A stretch of DNA of 64,000 bases from positions 1 to 64,000 of the forward strand of contig NZ_JAGJCF010000011.1 in the NCBI RefSeq assembly GCF_017815135.1. The letters run 5' to 3'. Every line of letters begins with the position of its first letter. Positions within the stretch are counted from its first letter, which is position 1. This document shows positions 25,956 to 34,380 of the stretch, piece by piece. A model generated the notes under the pieces. It searched no databases, had not been told where the DNA came from, and was given only the letters and a program-made list of their open reading frames with translations. This stretch comes from Jiella mangrovi. GTDB lineage: Bacteria; Pseudomonadota; Alphaproteobacteria; Rhizobiales; Rhizobiaceae. The position numbers and the translations under genes were made by a program.

Positions 25956-27536
25956 TTACTGCTTGTCCATCCAGGCCGCCCGGAAGACGTTGTTGCCAAG
26001 CGGGATCTGGAGGAAGCCGTGAACCTTGTCGCTGAGCGCCACAGGATAAGGCGTCTCGTAGAGCGGAACGATCGGGCCGGTGTCATTGTAGATCTTCTGG
26101 ATCTCGGCGTATTGCTCGGCCCGCTTTTCCTGATCGATCTCCTTCTGGGACGCTTCGAACAGCTCGTCCGCCTTCTCGCTTTTCCAGCCGGAATGCACCG
26201 CGTCGATGTTCTTGGAATAGACGTAGTAGGAGGTGATCTCGTTCGGATCGGCGATGTCGTCGGTCCAGGCGCCAGCGCGCATCTGGAACACGCCGTCGCG
26301 GTACTTCTGGGTGCGCGTGGCATTGTCGACCTGCTGGAGCTCCAGCTCGACGCCGATCTGCGCCCACATCTGCTGCAGGGCCGTCGCCGTGCCAATCTCG
26401 TCCTGGCTGCCGGCGAGGATCAGGATCGACGTCGAGAAACCGTCCTCGAAGCCCGCCTCCTTCATCAGCTGCTTGGCCTTCTCCAGATCATAGGGGTAGA
26501 CCGCGCCCTCGCCCACATGTAGTGGCGTCGCCGACGACATGTAGGAGGACATCGGGGTCCCGACGCCATGGGTTACGATCTGGATGATCGCCTGCTTGTT
26601 GGCGGCGTAGTTCAGCGCCTGGCGAACCTTCTCGTTCGACAGCGGATTGTCCTTGCCGTCGACCTGCGGGCGCACATTCATGATGACGTCGGCGATGCGC
26701 GTCGAGGGGAAGAGCTCCATGTCGATCCCCTCCGCCTGCTTCAGCTCGGCGACGCGGGCATAAGGGATCAGTTCGGCGCCGTCGATCTCCCCGGACTGGA
26801 GCTTCAGGATGCGGGTGGCGTCGTCCGGCAGAAGGTTGAACTCGATGCCATCCAGATAGGGCAGCGGCTTGCCGTCCTCGCCCTTGCCCCAATAGTGCTC
26901 GTTCTTCACAAGTTCCATGGTCGAGCCCCGCTGCCAAGACTTCAGGACGAAGGGGCCTGAGCCGACGGGATGCTCGGCGAAGGCCTTGGCCTTCTCGGCA
27001 TCGGTGGAGCCCTCGGACGCCTCGAACGGCTTCTTCGGCATGATCGCGGAATTGAACACCGTGAGTGCCGGCAGGATCGCCGGGTCGGTGTGCTTCAGCT
27101 TGATCGTGATGCCGTCGTCACTCTTGGCGACCACGTCGTCGACCGAGACGAGCAGGAAGTTCCAGATACCGTTCTCCGGATTGGCCGCGCGCTTCAGCGA
27201 CCAGATGACGTCGTCCTGGGTGATCGGCGTGCCATCGGAGAACATCGCGCCCTGGCGCAGGGTCAGATCGACGGAAAGGCCATCGTCGGCGATCTTCCAG
27301 TCGGTCGCGAGGCCCGGCTTCAGGCCCTTGCCGTCGTCCGTCGGCAGGATCAGCGTGTCGTACAGGTTGGACAGGATCCAGATGTCGACATTGGCGTCGT
27401 TCAGCACCGGATCGAGGAACAGGCTGTCGGCATAGCGGCCGTAATGCAGGACACCGCCCCGCTCGATGGAAAAGGCGGCCGAACCGGAGCCGAAGATGAG
27501 TGCGGCGGAGAGTGCGGCAGTGACGGCGTTCTTCAT
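25956..27536 (-). CDS. Peptide ABC transporter, solute-binding protein (SBP family 5)
   Basis: A 526-residue periplasmic protein with a signal peptide of about 23 residues (MKNAVTAALSAALIFGSGSA) and the family 5 layout: RGGVLHYGRYADSLFLDPVL, then LTLRQGAMFSDGTPITQDD, KNEHYWGKGEDG and a C-terminal FRAAWMDKQ. It is the first gene of the second peptide transporter and is divergent from the GntR operon at 27728, with candidate operators between them. The ligand is a peptide or peptide-like amide by family and context. Confidence 0.93.
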   Translation of the reverse strand: MKNAVTAALSAALIFGSGSAAFSIERGGVLHYGRYADSLFLDPVLNDANVDIWILSNLYDTLILPTDDGKGLKPGLATDWKIADDGLSVDLTLRQGAMFSDGTPITQDDVIWSLKRAANPENGIWNFLLVSVDDVVAKSDDGITIKLKHTDPAILPALTVFNSAIMPKKPFEASEGSTDAEKAKAFAEHPVGSGPFVLKSWQRGSTMELVKNEHYWGKGEDGKPLPYLDGIEFNLLPDDATRILKLQSGEIDGAELIPYARVAELKQAEGIDMELFPSTRIADVIMNVRPQVDGKDNPLSNEKVRQALNYAANKQAIIQIVTHGVGTPMSSYMSSATPLHVGEGAVYPYDLEKAKQLMKEAGFEDGFSTSILILAGSQDEIGTATALQQMWAQIGVELELQQVDNATRTQKYRDGVFQMRAGAWTDDIADPNEITSYYVYSKNIDAVHSGWKSEKADELFEASQKEIDQEKRAEQYAEIQKIYNDTGPIVPLYETPYPVALSDKVHGFLQIPLGNNVFRAAWMDKQ

Positions 27537-27561
27537 GACGATGTCCCTATGGCAAACCGTT

Positions 27562-27581
27562 CTATCGATGTATAACGATAG
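27562..27581. promoter_or_regulatory. Imperfect palindrome, candidate GntR operator
   Basis: CTATCGATGTATAACGATAG has perfect 6-bp outer arms (CTATCG/CGATAG) and an AT-rich GTATAAC core. It lies 26 bases upstream of the minus-strand binding-protein start and on the far side from the divergent GntR gene, a natural place for the regulator to act on the transporter promoter. Confidence 0.45.
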
Positions 27582-27677
27582 GCATGGTGCCGGGACGCTG
27601 TCAATTCGGTAGGCGTGGCTTAAATTTCAGCATATTATCAGTTTTCCGCTCAAAGTCGCGCCATTGACGGGGCTTGT

Positions 27678-27690
27678 TGACCGTTGGTCA
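27678..27690. promoter_or_regulatory. Inverted repeat upstream of GntR-type gene
   Basis: TGACC and GGTCA flank GTT, giving a perfect 5-bp inverted repeat 38 bases before the regulator's ATG. It overlaps a TTGACC that could act as a -35 element, so it may be an autoregulatory site. The evidence is only the symmetry and position. Confidence 0.3.
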
Positions 27691-27727
27691 TCGTGCTAGC
27701 CGAATAGGACAGTTGGAGCATGCCCCG

Positions 27728-28717
27728 ATGGATTTCCGCATCGACCGCGCCCTGCCCGTACCGATCCGAACGCAGATCAAAGGGCTCATCGAATACGGCA
27801 TTGCCTGTGGGGAACTTCAGGCTGGAGAGGCGCTGCCGTCCGTACGTGATCTCGCGGAACGGATCGGCGTCGCGCCGATGACCGTCAGCCAGGTCTATGG
27901 CGAACTCAAATCCGCAGCTTTGATCGAGACCCGCCCCGGCTCCGGCACCTTCGTCGCCGAGAGCGGCCAGTCGCGCATGGCGGCGCGTCCCGAGGCGATC
28001 CGGCTGCGCCGGCAGATCGATGCGCTGATCGACGAGGGCCTGGCAATGGGGGTGCGCGCCAGCGATCTCTCGGCGCTCGTCAATGCCCGCTTGTTCTACC
28101 GCACCAGCGTAGGCCGGCGCATCCAGGTGCTGATGGTCGGCCTGTTTGCGGAAGCAACGACGAGCTATGCCCGCTTCATCGCCGCCCGCCTCGGCGAAGG
28201 CGTGACGGTCGAGCCGCTCACCATCGCCGCGATCCAGCGCAAGCCGGACGCCCGCGCCAGAGCGGCTTCCGCCGATCTGGTCGTCACGTTCCTTACCCGA
28301 CAAAGAGAAGTCGCGGCGCTATTGCCGAACACCAAGGTCGTCTCCGTCAGCTTCATCCCGTCGGAGGAGACGCGGCGCGCGCTCGCCTCCCTCGACCCGC
28401 GCACCAATCTCGCCGTCGTCTCGCGCTTTCCCGACTTCCTGCCGATCATGAAGGCCGGCGTCCAGCGCTTCGCCCCGCATGTCTCGCAGATGGTGGCAAC
28501 GACAATCGACGAGCCAGACCTCGCAGACGTCCTCGAGCGCTCGAGCGTCGTGGTCTACGCCACCGGTGCCGAGACGGTCCTGACGATCATCGAGCCGGAA
28601 ACGCCGGCCATCGAATACCGGCACACGCCCGACCCCGCCGATATCGAACGTATCATCCTGCCATGGACCCGCGCGGGCGACGAAGGCGGCGCGCCGCAGC
28701 AAAGGGAAGCATCATGA
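27728..28717 (+). CDS. GntR-family transcriptional regulator
   Basis: A 329-residue regulator. Residues 1-75 form a GntR winged helix (LPVPIRTQIKGLIEYGIACG, then LPSVRDLAERIGVAPMTVSQ). The C-terminal 250 residues are not an FCD, UTRA or aminotransferase domain as far as I can recognise; they contain alternating strand/helix segments such as RIQVLMVGLFAEATTSYARF and NTKVVSVSFIPSEE, reminiscent of a sugar-binding-protein-like effector domain. It starts at the ATG at 27728, and its stop overlaps the next start (ATGA), so it is part of the operon it probably controls. Confidence 0.85.
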   Translation: MDFRIDRALPVPIRTQIKGLIEYGIACGELQAGEALPSVRDLAERIGVAPMTVSQVYGELKSAALIETRPGSGTFVAESGQSRMAARPEAIRLRRQIDALIDEGLAMGVRASDLSALVNARLFYRTSVGRRIQVLMVGLFAEATTSYARFIAARLGEGVTVEPLTIAAIQRKPDARARAASADLVVTFLTRQREVAALLPNTKVVSVSFIPSEETRRALASLDPRTNLAVVSRFPDFLPIMKAGVQRFAPHVSQMVATTIDEPDLADVLERSSVVVYATGAETVLTIIEPETPAIEYRHTPDPADIERIILPWTRAGDEGGAPQQREAS

Positions 28718-29415
28718 AAATTGCCGAGATAAACTGGCTGCAGATCGAGAACTATCTGAAGACCGACGACCGCGCGATCCTGCCGCTCGGCTCCACCGAG
28801 CAGCATGCGGGGCTCTCGCTCTCGGTGGATTCGATCCTTTCCGAGCGGGTCGCGCTTGAGGCGGCAGCCCCCCTCGGCGTGCCGGTCTTCCCGGTGCTCG
28901 CCTATGGCGTCACGCCCTATTTCCTTAGCTATCCCGGCTCGATCTCCATCCGCATCGAGACCTATGTCCGGATCGTCCGGGACATCCTCGACAGCCTGAA
29001 GCGGCAGGGCTTCCGGCGCATCCTCATCGTCAACGGCCATGGCGGCAACCAGCCGGCGGGAAGCCTCGCCATCGAGTGGATGGCCGATAATCCCGACACC
29101 GCAGTCAAGTTCCACAACTGGTGGAACGCACCGAAGGCCTTCGCCAAGGTTCAGGAGATCGATCCGATCGCCTCCCACGCATCCTGGATGGAGAACTTTC
29201 CCTGGACGCGGCTCGCCAGCGTCGAGCAGCCGACCCAGCAAAAGCCGATGGTCGATTTCGACCGCATGCGAGTGATGGACCCGGACAAGGTCCGCGAGCT
29301 TCTCGGCGACGGCAATTTCGGCGGCCACTACGAAAAGCCCGACGCCGACATGCTGGCACTGTGGGAGGTGGCCGTCGCCGAGACCCGCGCGCTGATCGAA
29401 GGGCCCTGGGCTTGA
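28714..29415 (+). CDS. Creatininase-family amidohydrolase
   Basis: A 233-residue protein with the creatininase fold. Metal-site motifs are LPLGSTEQHAG with Glu29 and His31, Asp39 in SLSVDSI, and NGHGGNQ with His109, followed by Glu121. The family opens cyclic amides (creatinine) or cleaves formamide bonds (FAPy deformylase, MftE peptidase). Next to a peptide transporter and a dipeptidase it might open a lactam or cyclic dipeptide, which is inference. It is translationally coupled to the upstream regulator and downstream reductase genes. Confidence 0.88.
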   Translation: MKIAEINWLQIENYLKTDDRAILPLGSTEQHAGLSLSVDSILSERVALEAAAPLGVPVFPVLAYGVTPYFLSYPGSISIRIETYVRIVRDILDSLKRQGFRRILIVNGHGGNQPAGSLAIEWMADNPDTAVKFHNWWNAPKAFAKVQEIDPIASHASWMENFPWTRLASVEQPTQQKPMVDFDRMRVMDPDKVRELLGDGNFGGHYEKPDADMLALWEVAVAETRALIEGPWA

Positions 29416-30473
29416 GCACTGGAGGAGAGCCGTCCGGGCCGATCCTCATCTGGGGCGCCGGAGCCATCGGCGGGACGCTCGGCGCCGCCTTCCTGCGCGC
29501 CGGCCACGAGGTGGTCTTCGTCGATGCAGCGGACGACCACGTGAGAGCGATCGAGGCGAGCGGCCTGTCGATCACCGGCTCGCTGATCGAAGACACCGTG
29601 CGCGCGCGGGCCTTTCTGCCGGCCGATCTTTCCGGCCGTTTCGACACGATCTTTCTCTGCGTGAAGGCCCATCACACAGAGGCCGCAGCGCATGAAGTCG
29701 CCTTCCATCTCGCCGAAGGCGGCTGTATCGTCTCCGCGCAGAACGGGCTCAACGAATATGTCATCGCAAAGGTCGTCGGAGACGAAGCCGTCGTCGGTTG
29801 CTTCGTCAATTTTGGTGCCGACTATCTCGAGCCGGGCCTCGTCCATTACAGCGGCAAGGGTGCAGTGGTGATCGGCGAACTCTCCGGCGAGAAGACGGCG
29901 CGCGTCGAGCGGCTCTTTGGCCTTCTGCATGAATTCGCCGACCACGCGATCCTGACGGAGAATATTCTCGGCTTCCTCTGGAGCAAGCTCGTCTATGGCG
30001 CGCTGCTCTTCGCCACCGCGCTGACCAACGATTCCATCGCCGACGTCCTCGCCGATCCCGCCCACCGCCCGGCCCTGACGGCGCTTGGTCGCGAAGTCGG
30101 GGCCGTGGCGGGCGCTTTAGGCATCCGGCTCGAGCCCTTCGACGGCTTCGACCCTCTCGCCTTCCTGCCCAACGCCCCTGCCGAGCGGACGGCGAAATCC
30201 TTCGACGACATGGTGGCGCACAACCGCCGCTCGCTGAAATCCCACAGCGGCATCTGGCGCGATCTCGCCGTCAGAAAGCGCAAGACAGAAGTCGACGCGC
30301 AGCTCGGTCCGATCGTCGATCATGGCGCGCAAACCGGTGTCGCGACGCCGCTGACGACGCAGCTAATCGCCATGATCCAGGAGATCGAGGACGGCACCCG
30401 TCCCCTCTCGGACAGCAATCTCGTGGAACTCGCGCAGTCGATGCCGGCGTCCGAAAAGGCAAAGGCGATATGA
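29412..30473 (+). CDS. 2-dehydropantoate 2-reductase (ApbA/PanE) family protein
   Basis: A 353-residue NAD(P)-dependent reductase. The N-terminal Rossmann motif is WGAGAIGGTLGAAF, and IFLCVKAHHTE with SAQNGLNEY matches the family's nucleotide and keto-acid site; the C-terminal helical domain has GFLWSKLVYGALLF, where PanE has its catalytic Lys. It is somewhat longer than PanE (about 300) and sits in a catabolic operon, so it probably reduces or oxidises another 2-keto/2-hydroxy acid. The best start is a TTG at 29412 that overlaps the previous stop (TTGA), placing the Rossmann strand at the expected N-terminus. Confidence 0.82.
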   Translation: MSTGGEPSGPILIWGAGAIGGTLGAAFLRAGHEVVFVDAADDHVRAIEASGLSITGSLIEDTVRARAFLPADLSGRFDTIFLCVKAHHTEAAAHEVAFHLAEGGCIVSAQNGLNEYVIAKVVGDEAVVGCFVNFGADYLEPGLVHYSGKGAVVIGELSGEKTARVERLFGLLHEFADHAILTENILGFLWSKLVYGALLFATALTNDSIADVLADPAHRPALTALGREVGAVAGALGIRLEPFDGFDPLAFLPNAPAERTAKSFDDMVAHNRRSLKSHSGIWRDLAVRKRKTEVDAQLGPIVDHGAQTGVATPLTTQLIAMIQEIEDGTRPLSDSNLVELAQSMPASEKAKAI

Positions 30474-31228
30474 CCGGGTCCTTCGAGGGCCGCACTGCCC
30501 TCGTCACTGGCGCAGCCCACGGCTTCGGCCGGGCGATCGCGCTTGCCTTCGCCGCCCGCGGCGCCCGTGTCGTAGCCTGCGACATCCTCGGCGATGGCGT
30601 CGCAGAAACGGCAGAGATGGCCGGTGCCTCCTGTGAGGCGCTCTGCCTCGACATCACCGACCATGGCGGCGTGGGCCAGGCGCTCGCCGACCTCATGACG
30701 CGCCATGGCGGCGTCGATATCCTCGTCAACTGCGCCGGCGGCGTCCTCGGGCAGGTCGGCCGACCGATCGAGGAGATCTCGCCGGCGGACTGGACCGCGA
30801 TCGTTGCGGTCAATCTGTCGGGCGCCTTCTACCTCTCCCAGGCCGTGGCACCGGGAATGAAGGCGAATGGCTGGGGCCGGATCGTCAACATCTCGTCCGG
30901 CGCGGGCCTCGGTATCTCGCTCACAGGCATTCAGGCCTATGCCAGCGCCAAGGCCGGGCAGATCGGCCTGACCCGCCAGCTCGCCCACGAGCTGGGCGCC
31001 TTCGGGATCACGGTGAACAATGTCGCGCCGGGCTTCGTGCGCTCCAATCCGACTACCGAGAGACAATGGCAGGCGATGGGCAAGGACGGGCAGAAGAAGC
31101 TCGTCGAAAGCATCGCCCTGAAGCGCCTCGGCAGCCCAGACGACATCGCCAACGCCGTCCTGTTCTTCGCTTCGGAGGAAGCCGGCTGGATCTCCGGCCA
31201 GGTGCTCAGCGTGGACGGCGGCAAATGA
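30470..31228 (+). CDS. Short-chain dehydrogenase/reductase (SDR)
   Basis: A 252-residue classical SDR: cofactor motif TGAAHGFG near residues 14-21, NCAGG, catalytic Ser in NISSGAG, and the YASAK motif with catalytic Tyr and Lys, ending with the usual QVLSVDGGK. A DI at the end of the second strand (ACDILG) suggests NAD(H). It is coupled to both neighbours by ATGA overlaps, so it belongs to the same pathway as the ketopantoate-reductase homologue and the dipeptidase. The substrate is unknown. Confidence 0.9.
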   Translation: MTGSFEGRTALVTGAAHGFGRAIALAFAARGARVVACDILGDGVAETAEMAGASCEALCLDITDHGGVGQALADLMTRHGGVDILVNCAGGVLGQVGRPIEEISPADWTAIVAVNLSGAFYLSQAVAPGMKANGWGRIVNISSGAGLGISLTGIQAYASAKAGQIGLTRQLAHELGAFGITVNNVAPGFVRSNPTTERQWQAMGKDGQKKLVESIALKRLGSPDDIANAVLFFASEEAGWISGQVLSVDGGK

Positions 31229-32652
31229 GCGGGAGCGCGGAGACCGCCGACGTCGAGGCCTATCTTGCCGCCCGCATGGAAACCGCAATCGAAGAACTGC
31301 GAGCCTTTTGTCGCATCGCCAGCGTTTCCACCGATCCGTCCTGCAAGGCCGACATTGCGGAAGCCGCAGCTTTCGTCTCCGAGCGCCTCTCTCTTGCCGG
31401 CTTTCCGAGCGTCGAGATCGTCGAGACCGGTGGCCATCCGGCCGTCGTCGCCGAATGGTGCGAGAAACCGGGCGCACCGACGATCCTTGTCTACGGCCAT
31501 TACGACGTGCAGCCCCCTGATCCGCTCGAGAAGTGGCTCACACCGCCCTTCGAGCCGTCGATCCGCGGGGGTCGCCTTTACGCCCGCGGCGTCTCCGACG
31601 ACAAGGGACCGCTGCTCATCCCGATCCTCGTTGCCGAAGCCTTCGCCAGAACCCGCGGCAGCCTGCCGCTGAACGTCAAGGTGTTCGTCGAGGGCGAGGA
31701 GGAAAGCGGCAGCCCGCATCTCGCCCCAACGGTCGAGCGGCTGCGCCAGCGCTTGGCGGCCGACCTCGTCGTGTCGGCAGACGGGGCGATGTGGCGATCG
31801 GATCTCCCCTCCGTCACCGTCGCGAGCCGCGGGCTCGTGGCGCTCGACGTGACGGTCACGGGAGCCGCCAAGGACCTTCATTCCGGCCGGCACGGTGGCA
31901 GCGCGCCGAACCCGGTCCGCACGCTGGTCGCCATGCTTGCGACACTGCATGACGAGGCAGGCCTCGTCGTCGTTCCAGGCTTCGACGACGGCGTGGATCT
32001 GCCCGATCCGGCGATCCGGGAGGCGATGGGCGCTTCGAATTTCGACGTAACGGGTTATTTCCGGGACATCGGCGCCGAACTTCCCGATCCCCTACCCTCC
32101 CCCGAAGAACTGCTCGAGCGACAATGGCTCGTCCCGACGCTGGAGTTCAACGGGATTGCGGGCGGCTATTCCGGTCCGGGCACCAAGACGGTGATCCCGG
32201 CCTCGACGACCGTCAAGATCACCTGCCGCCTTGTGGCCGGCCAGGATCCGCAGGCCGCCCTTAGCGCCATCGAGGCTCACCTGCGCTGCATGCTTCCGTC
32301 GGGCTACCGGATGTCGATCGAACGCCATGGCCCAGGCAGCGCGGCCTTCGCCCTAGACAAGGACGATCCCGGCCTTGCCGTGACAGAGGACGTCGTCGAA
32401 GGAATCTTCGGCCAGCGCCCGCTTCGCGTCGCCATGGGCGCGACCATTCCCATCGGCGCGGTATTCAAGGACGCACTCGGCGCCCCGGTCGTGTTCTTTT
32501 CCTTCTCGACGGCGGACGAGGACTACCACGCTCCGAACGAGTTCTTCCGGCTCGCAAATTTCGAGAAGGGCATGGTCGCCTGGGCTCGGCTGCTCCTTCG
32601 CCTGTCCGGCGAGCTGACGCCTCGAAATCCGAAGGCCCCGCCATCTCCGTGA
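31225..32652 (+). CDS. M20-family dipeptidase
   Basis: A 475-residue metallopeptidase of the carnosinase/CNDP-like M20 branch. All catalytic parts are visible: YGHYDVQPPDP (His92, Asp94), GVSDDKG (Asp125), the EE pair at 159-160 in VEGEEESGS, an inserted lid/dimerisation domain with KDLHSGRHGG, and a C-terminal His in DYHAPNEF. It would cleave dipeptides or N-acyl amino acids after import. It is the last gene of the plus-strand operon. It contrasts with the other M20 homologue in this window, which lacks the EE pair. Confidence 0.92.
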   Translation: MSGSAETADVEAYLAARMETAIEELRAFCRIASVSTDPSCKADIAEAAAFVSERLSLAGFPSVEIVETGGHPAVVAEWCEKPGAPTILVYGHYDVQPPDPLEKWLTPPFEPSIRGGRLYARGVSDDKGPLLIPILVAEAFARTRGSLPLNVKVFVEGEEESGSPHLAPTVERLRQRLAADLVVSADGAMWRSDLPSVTVASRGLVALDVTVTGAAKDLHSGRHGGSAPNPVRTLVAMLATLHDEAGLVVVPGFDDGVDLPDPAIREAMGASNFDVTGYFRDIGAELPDPLPSPEELLERQWLVPTLEFNGIAGGYSGPGTKTVIPASTTVKITCRLVAGQDPQAALSAIEAHLRCMLPSGYRMSIERHGPGSAAFALDKDDPGLAVTEDVVEGIFGQRPLRVAMGATIPIGAVFKDALGAPVVFFSFSTADEDYHAPNEFFRLANFEKGMVAWARLLLRLSGELTPRNPKAPPSP

Positions 32653-33090
32653 CGTCATCGAGCGCCGGACCGGTGACCGCCCGTCAGCCATTTCAAGGTC
32701 GCGACGCGCTTGGAATCGGCGAAAAGGGTGTTCATCTGATACGATGAGGCGTCTCACGACATGTCGCTTCATTTTTCGTTCGGGCCGAGCGCCGCCTCAT
32801 TGTAGTCCACCGTTTCGGCTCTTACGCATCTAGACGACATCACGTACGTCGCTCGGTTGGTCGCGATGCCACTTCTTTACAACAATCGACCACCACTCGT
32901 CACTTCTGACCCGAGTTGCGACTGCATGCCGGTCGCGTCGAATGTCCGCTTCCAATGCGCATGTGCCGACAGCCGGCCGTCCGCTTTCAGCCCAAACTCC
33001 CCGCCGGATCCTGATCGCCTGGACGCGCTCAACCTAGCTTCTACGGCTTGATCTTGAGCCTGCGATCACCGCTCCGGTGCGACCGCCGCA
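32653..33090. other. Gene-free intergenic stretch
   Basis: This lies between the convergent dipeptidase and beta-propeller genes. Small open frames occur, but none has a ribosome binding site or recognisable protein. I see no clear terminator hairpin with a T run, repeat or RNA gene. The base composition is less GC-rich than the neighbouring genes. Confidence 0.4.
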
Positions 33091-34380
33091 TCAAGCGGAG
33101 GTCACCCGCCAGATGACGTCACCCACATCGTCGGCCATCAAGAGCGATCGGCCGTCCGGGCCGATCGCCACGCCGACGGGACGCCCATAGGCAAGTTTCT
33201 CGTCCTTTGACAGGAAGCCGGCGAGAATGTCGCGAGGCGGTCCGTTCGGCGCGCCATTCTCGAAGGGGACGAAGATCAGCTTGTAGCCGCTGAGCGTCGC
33301 GCGATTCCACGATCCGTGCTGGCCGACCACCATGCCCTTGCCGAATCCCGGCAAGGTGCCTTCCGGCATCCAGCAGAGGCCGAGCGATGCGGTGTGGCCG
33401 CCGAGGGCATAATCTGGCTGGATGGCACGGGCGACGAGGTCTGGCGCCTGCGGGACACGATCGTCCACGGTCCTGCCCCAGTAACAATAGGGCCAGCCGT
33501 AGAACCCACCCTCTTCGACCGACGTCAGGTAGTCGGGCGGCGTTTCGTCGCCGAGCCCGTCGCGCTCGTTGACGACGGTCCAGAGCTTTCCGGTAACCGG
33601 CTCGAAGGCCATGCCGACAGGGTTTCGCAGCCCGGAGGCGAATATCCGCGCCTCTCCGGTGGCAACGTCCATTTCCCAGATCGCCGCGCGGCCCTCTTCC
33701 GCCTCCATGCCGTTGTCACCGATGTTGGACAGCGATCCGACACCGGCGTAGATCTTCGCTCGATCCGGCGAGACGATCAGGCTGCGGGTCCAGTGCCCGT
33801 GCGGCTTGAAGTCGACAAGCGTTTCACCACCGCCCGTCAGGCTCGTGTCGCCTGGCTGGTAGTCGAAACGCCGAATGCCGTCGGTATTGCCTAGATAGAA
33901 CTTGTCATCGACCAGCGCCATGCCGAAGGGTTGGTTCTGGTTTTCTACGAAGACCTCGCGGTGCTCGGCGACACCGTCTCCATCCGCATCACGCCAGAGC
34001 GTCACACGATTGGCGCTCTCGCCGATTGCCTTGACGCGGCGCATCGTAGCCTGCTGGGCGTGGTCCATGAGGGTGCGCGGCGTCTCTGGCTGTTCCTTCG
34101 ATTCCGCCACGAGGACATCGCCGTTCGGCAGGACCTCGACCCAGCGAGGATGATCGAGGTTCGACGCAAAGGCATTGACCTTGAGCCCCGAGGCGCAGGT
34201 GGGCAGGCGCCCCTCCTTCCAGCCCTCAGCGGCGGGAAGTTTCAGGGTCATGATCCCCTGTTTGCGCGCCTCCGGAATCTGCGGTGTCTGCCCGACCGCT
34301 TGATGCGACGGCGAACCATAGCGCCTGACGAGCGCGACAGCGCCACCCACGATTTCAGTCGCCTTCGCGACAATCTCCAT
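33091..34380 (-). CDS. Sorbosone dehydrogenase-family beta-propeller (PQQ-dependent type)
   Basis: A 429-residue protein of the soluble PQQ glucose/sorbosone dehydrogenase family. The propeller starts about residue 65 (LKVNAFASNLDHPRWVEVLP) and shows family landmarks NQPFGMALVDDKFYLG, the HGHWTRSLIVSPD region, RNPVGMAFEP, and VVGQHGSWNR near 350. Members act in the periplasm. However, residues 1-45 show no proper signal peptide: IVGGAVALVRRYG is a short hydrophobic patch without a full core. The N-terminus may have been damaged by an indel, or the start may be wrong. It stands alone between gene-free stretches. Confidence 0.8.
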   Translation of the reverse strand: MEIVAKATEIVGGAVALVRRYGSPSHQAVGQTPQIPEARKQGIMTLKLPAAEGWKEGRLPTCASGLKVNAFASNLDHPRWVEVLPNGDVLVAESKEQPETPRTLMDHAQQATMRRVKAIGESANRVTLWRDADGDGVAEHREVFVENQNQPFGMALVDDKFYLGNTDGIRRFDYQPGDTSLTGGGETLVDFKPHGHWTRSLIVSPDRAKIYAGVGSLSNIGDNGMEAEEGRAAIWEMDVATGEARIFASGLRNPVGMAFEPVTGKLWTVVNERDGLGDETPPDYLTSVEEGGFYGWPYCYWGRTVDDRVPQAPDLVARAIQPDYALGGHTASLGLCWMPEGTLPGFGKGMVVGQHGSWNRATLSGYKLIFVPFENGAPNGPPRDILAGFLSKDEKLAYGRPVGVAIGPDGRSLLMADDVGDVIWRVTSA

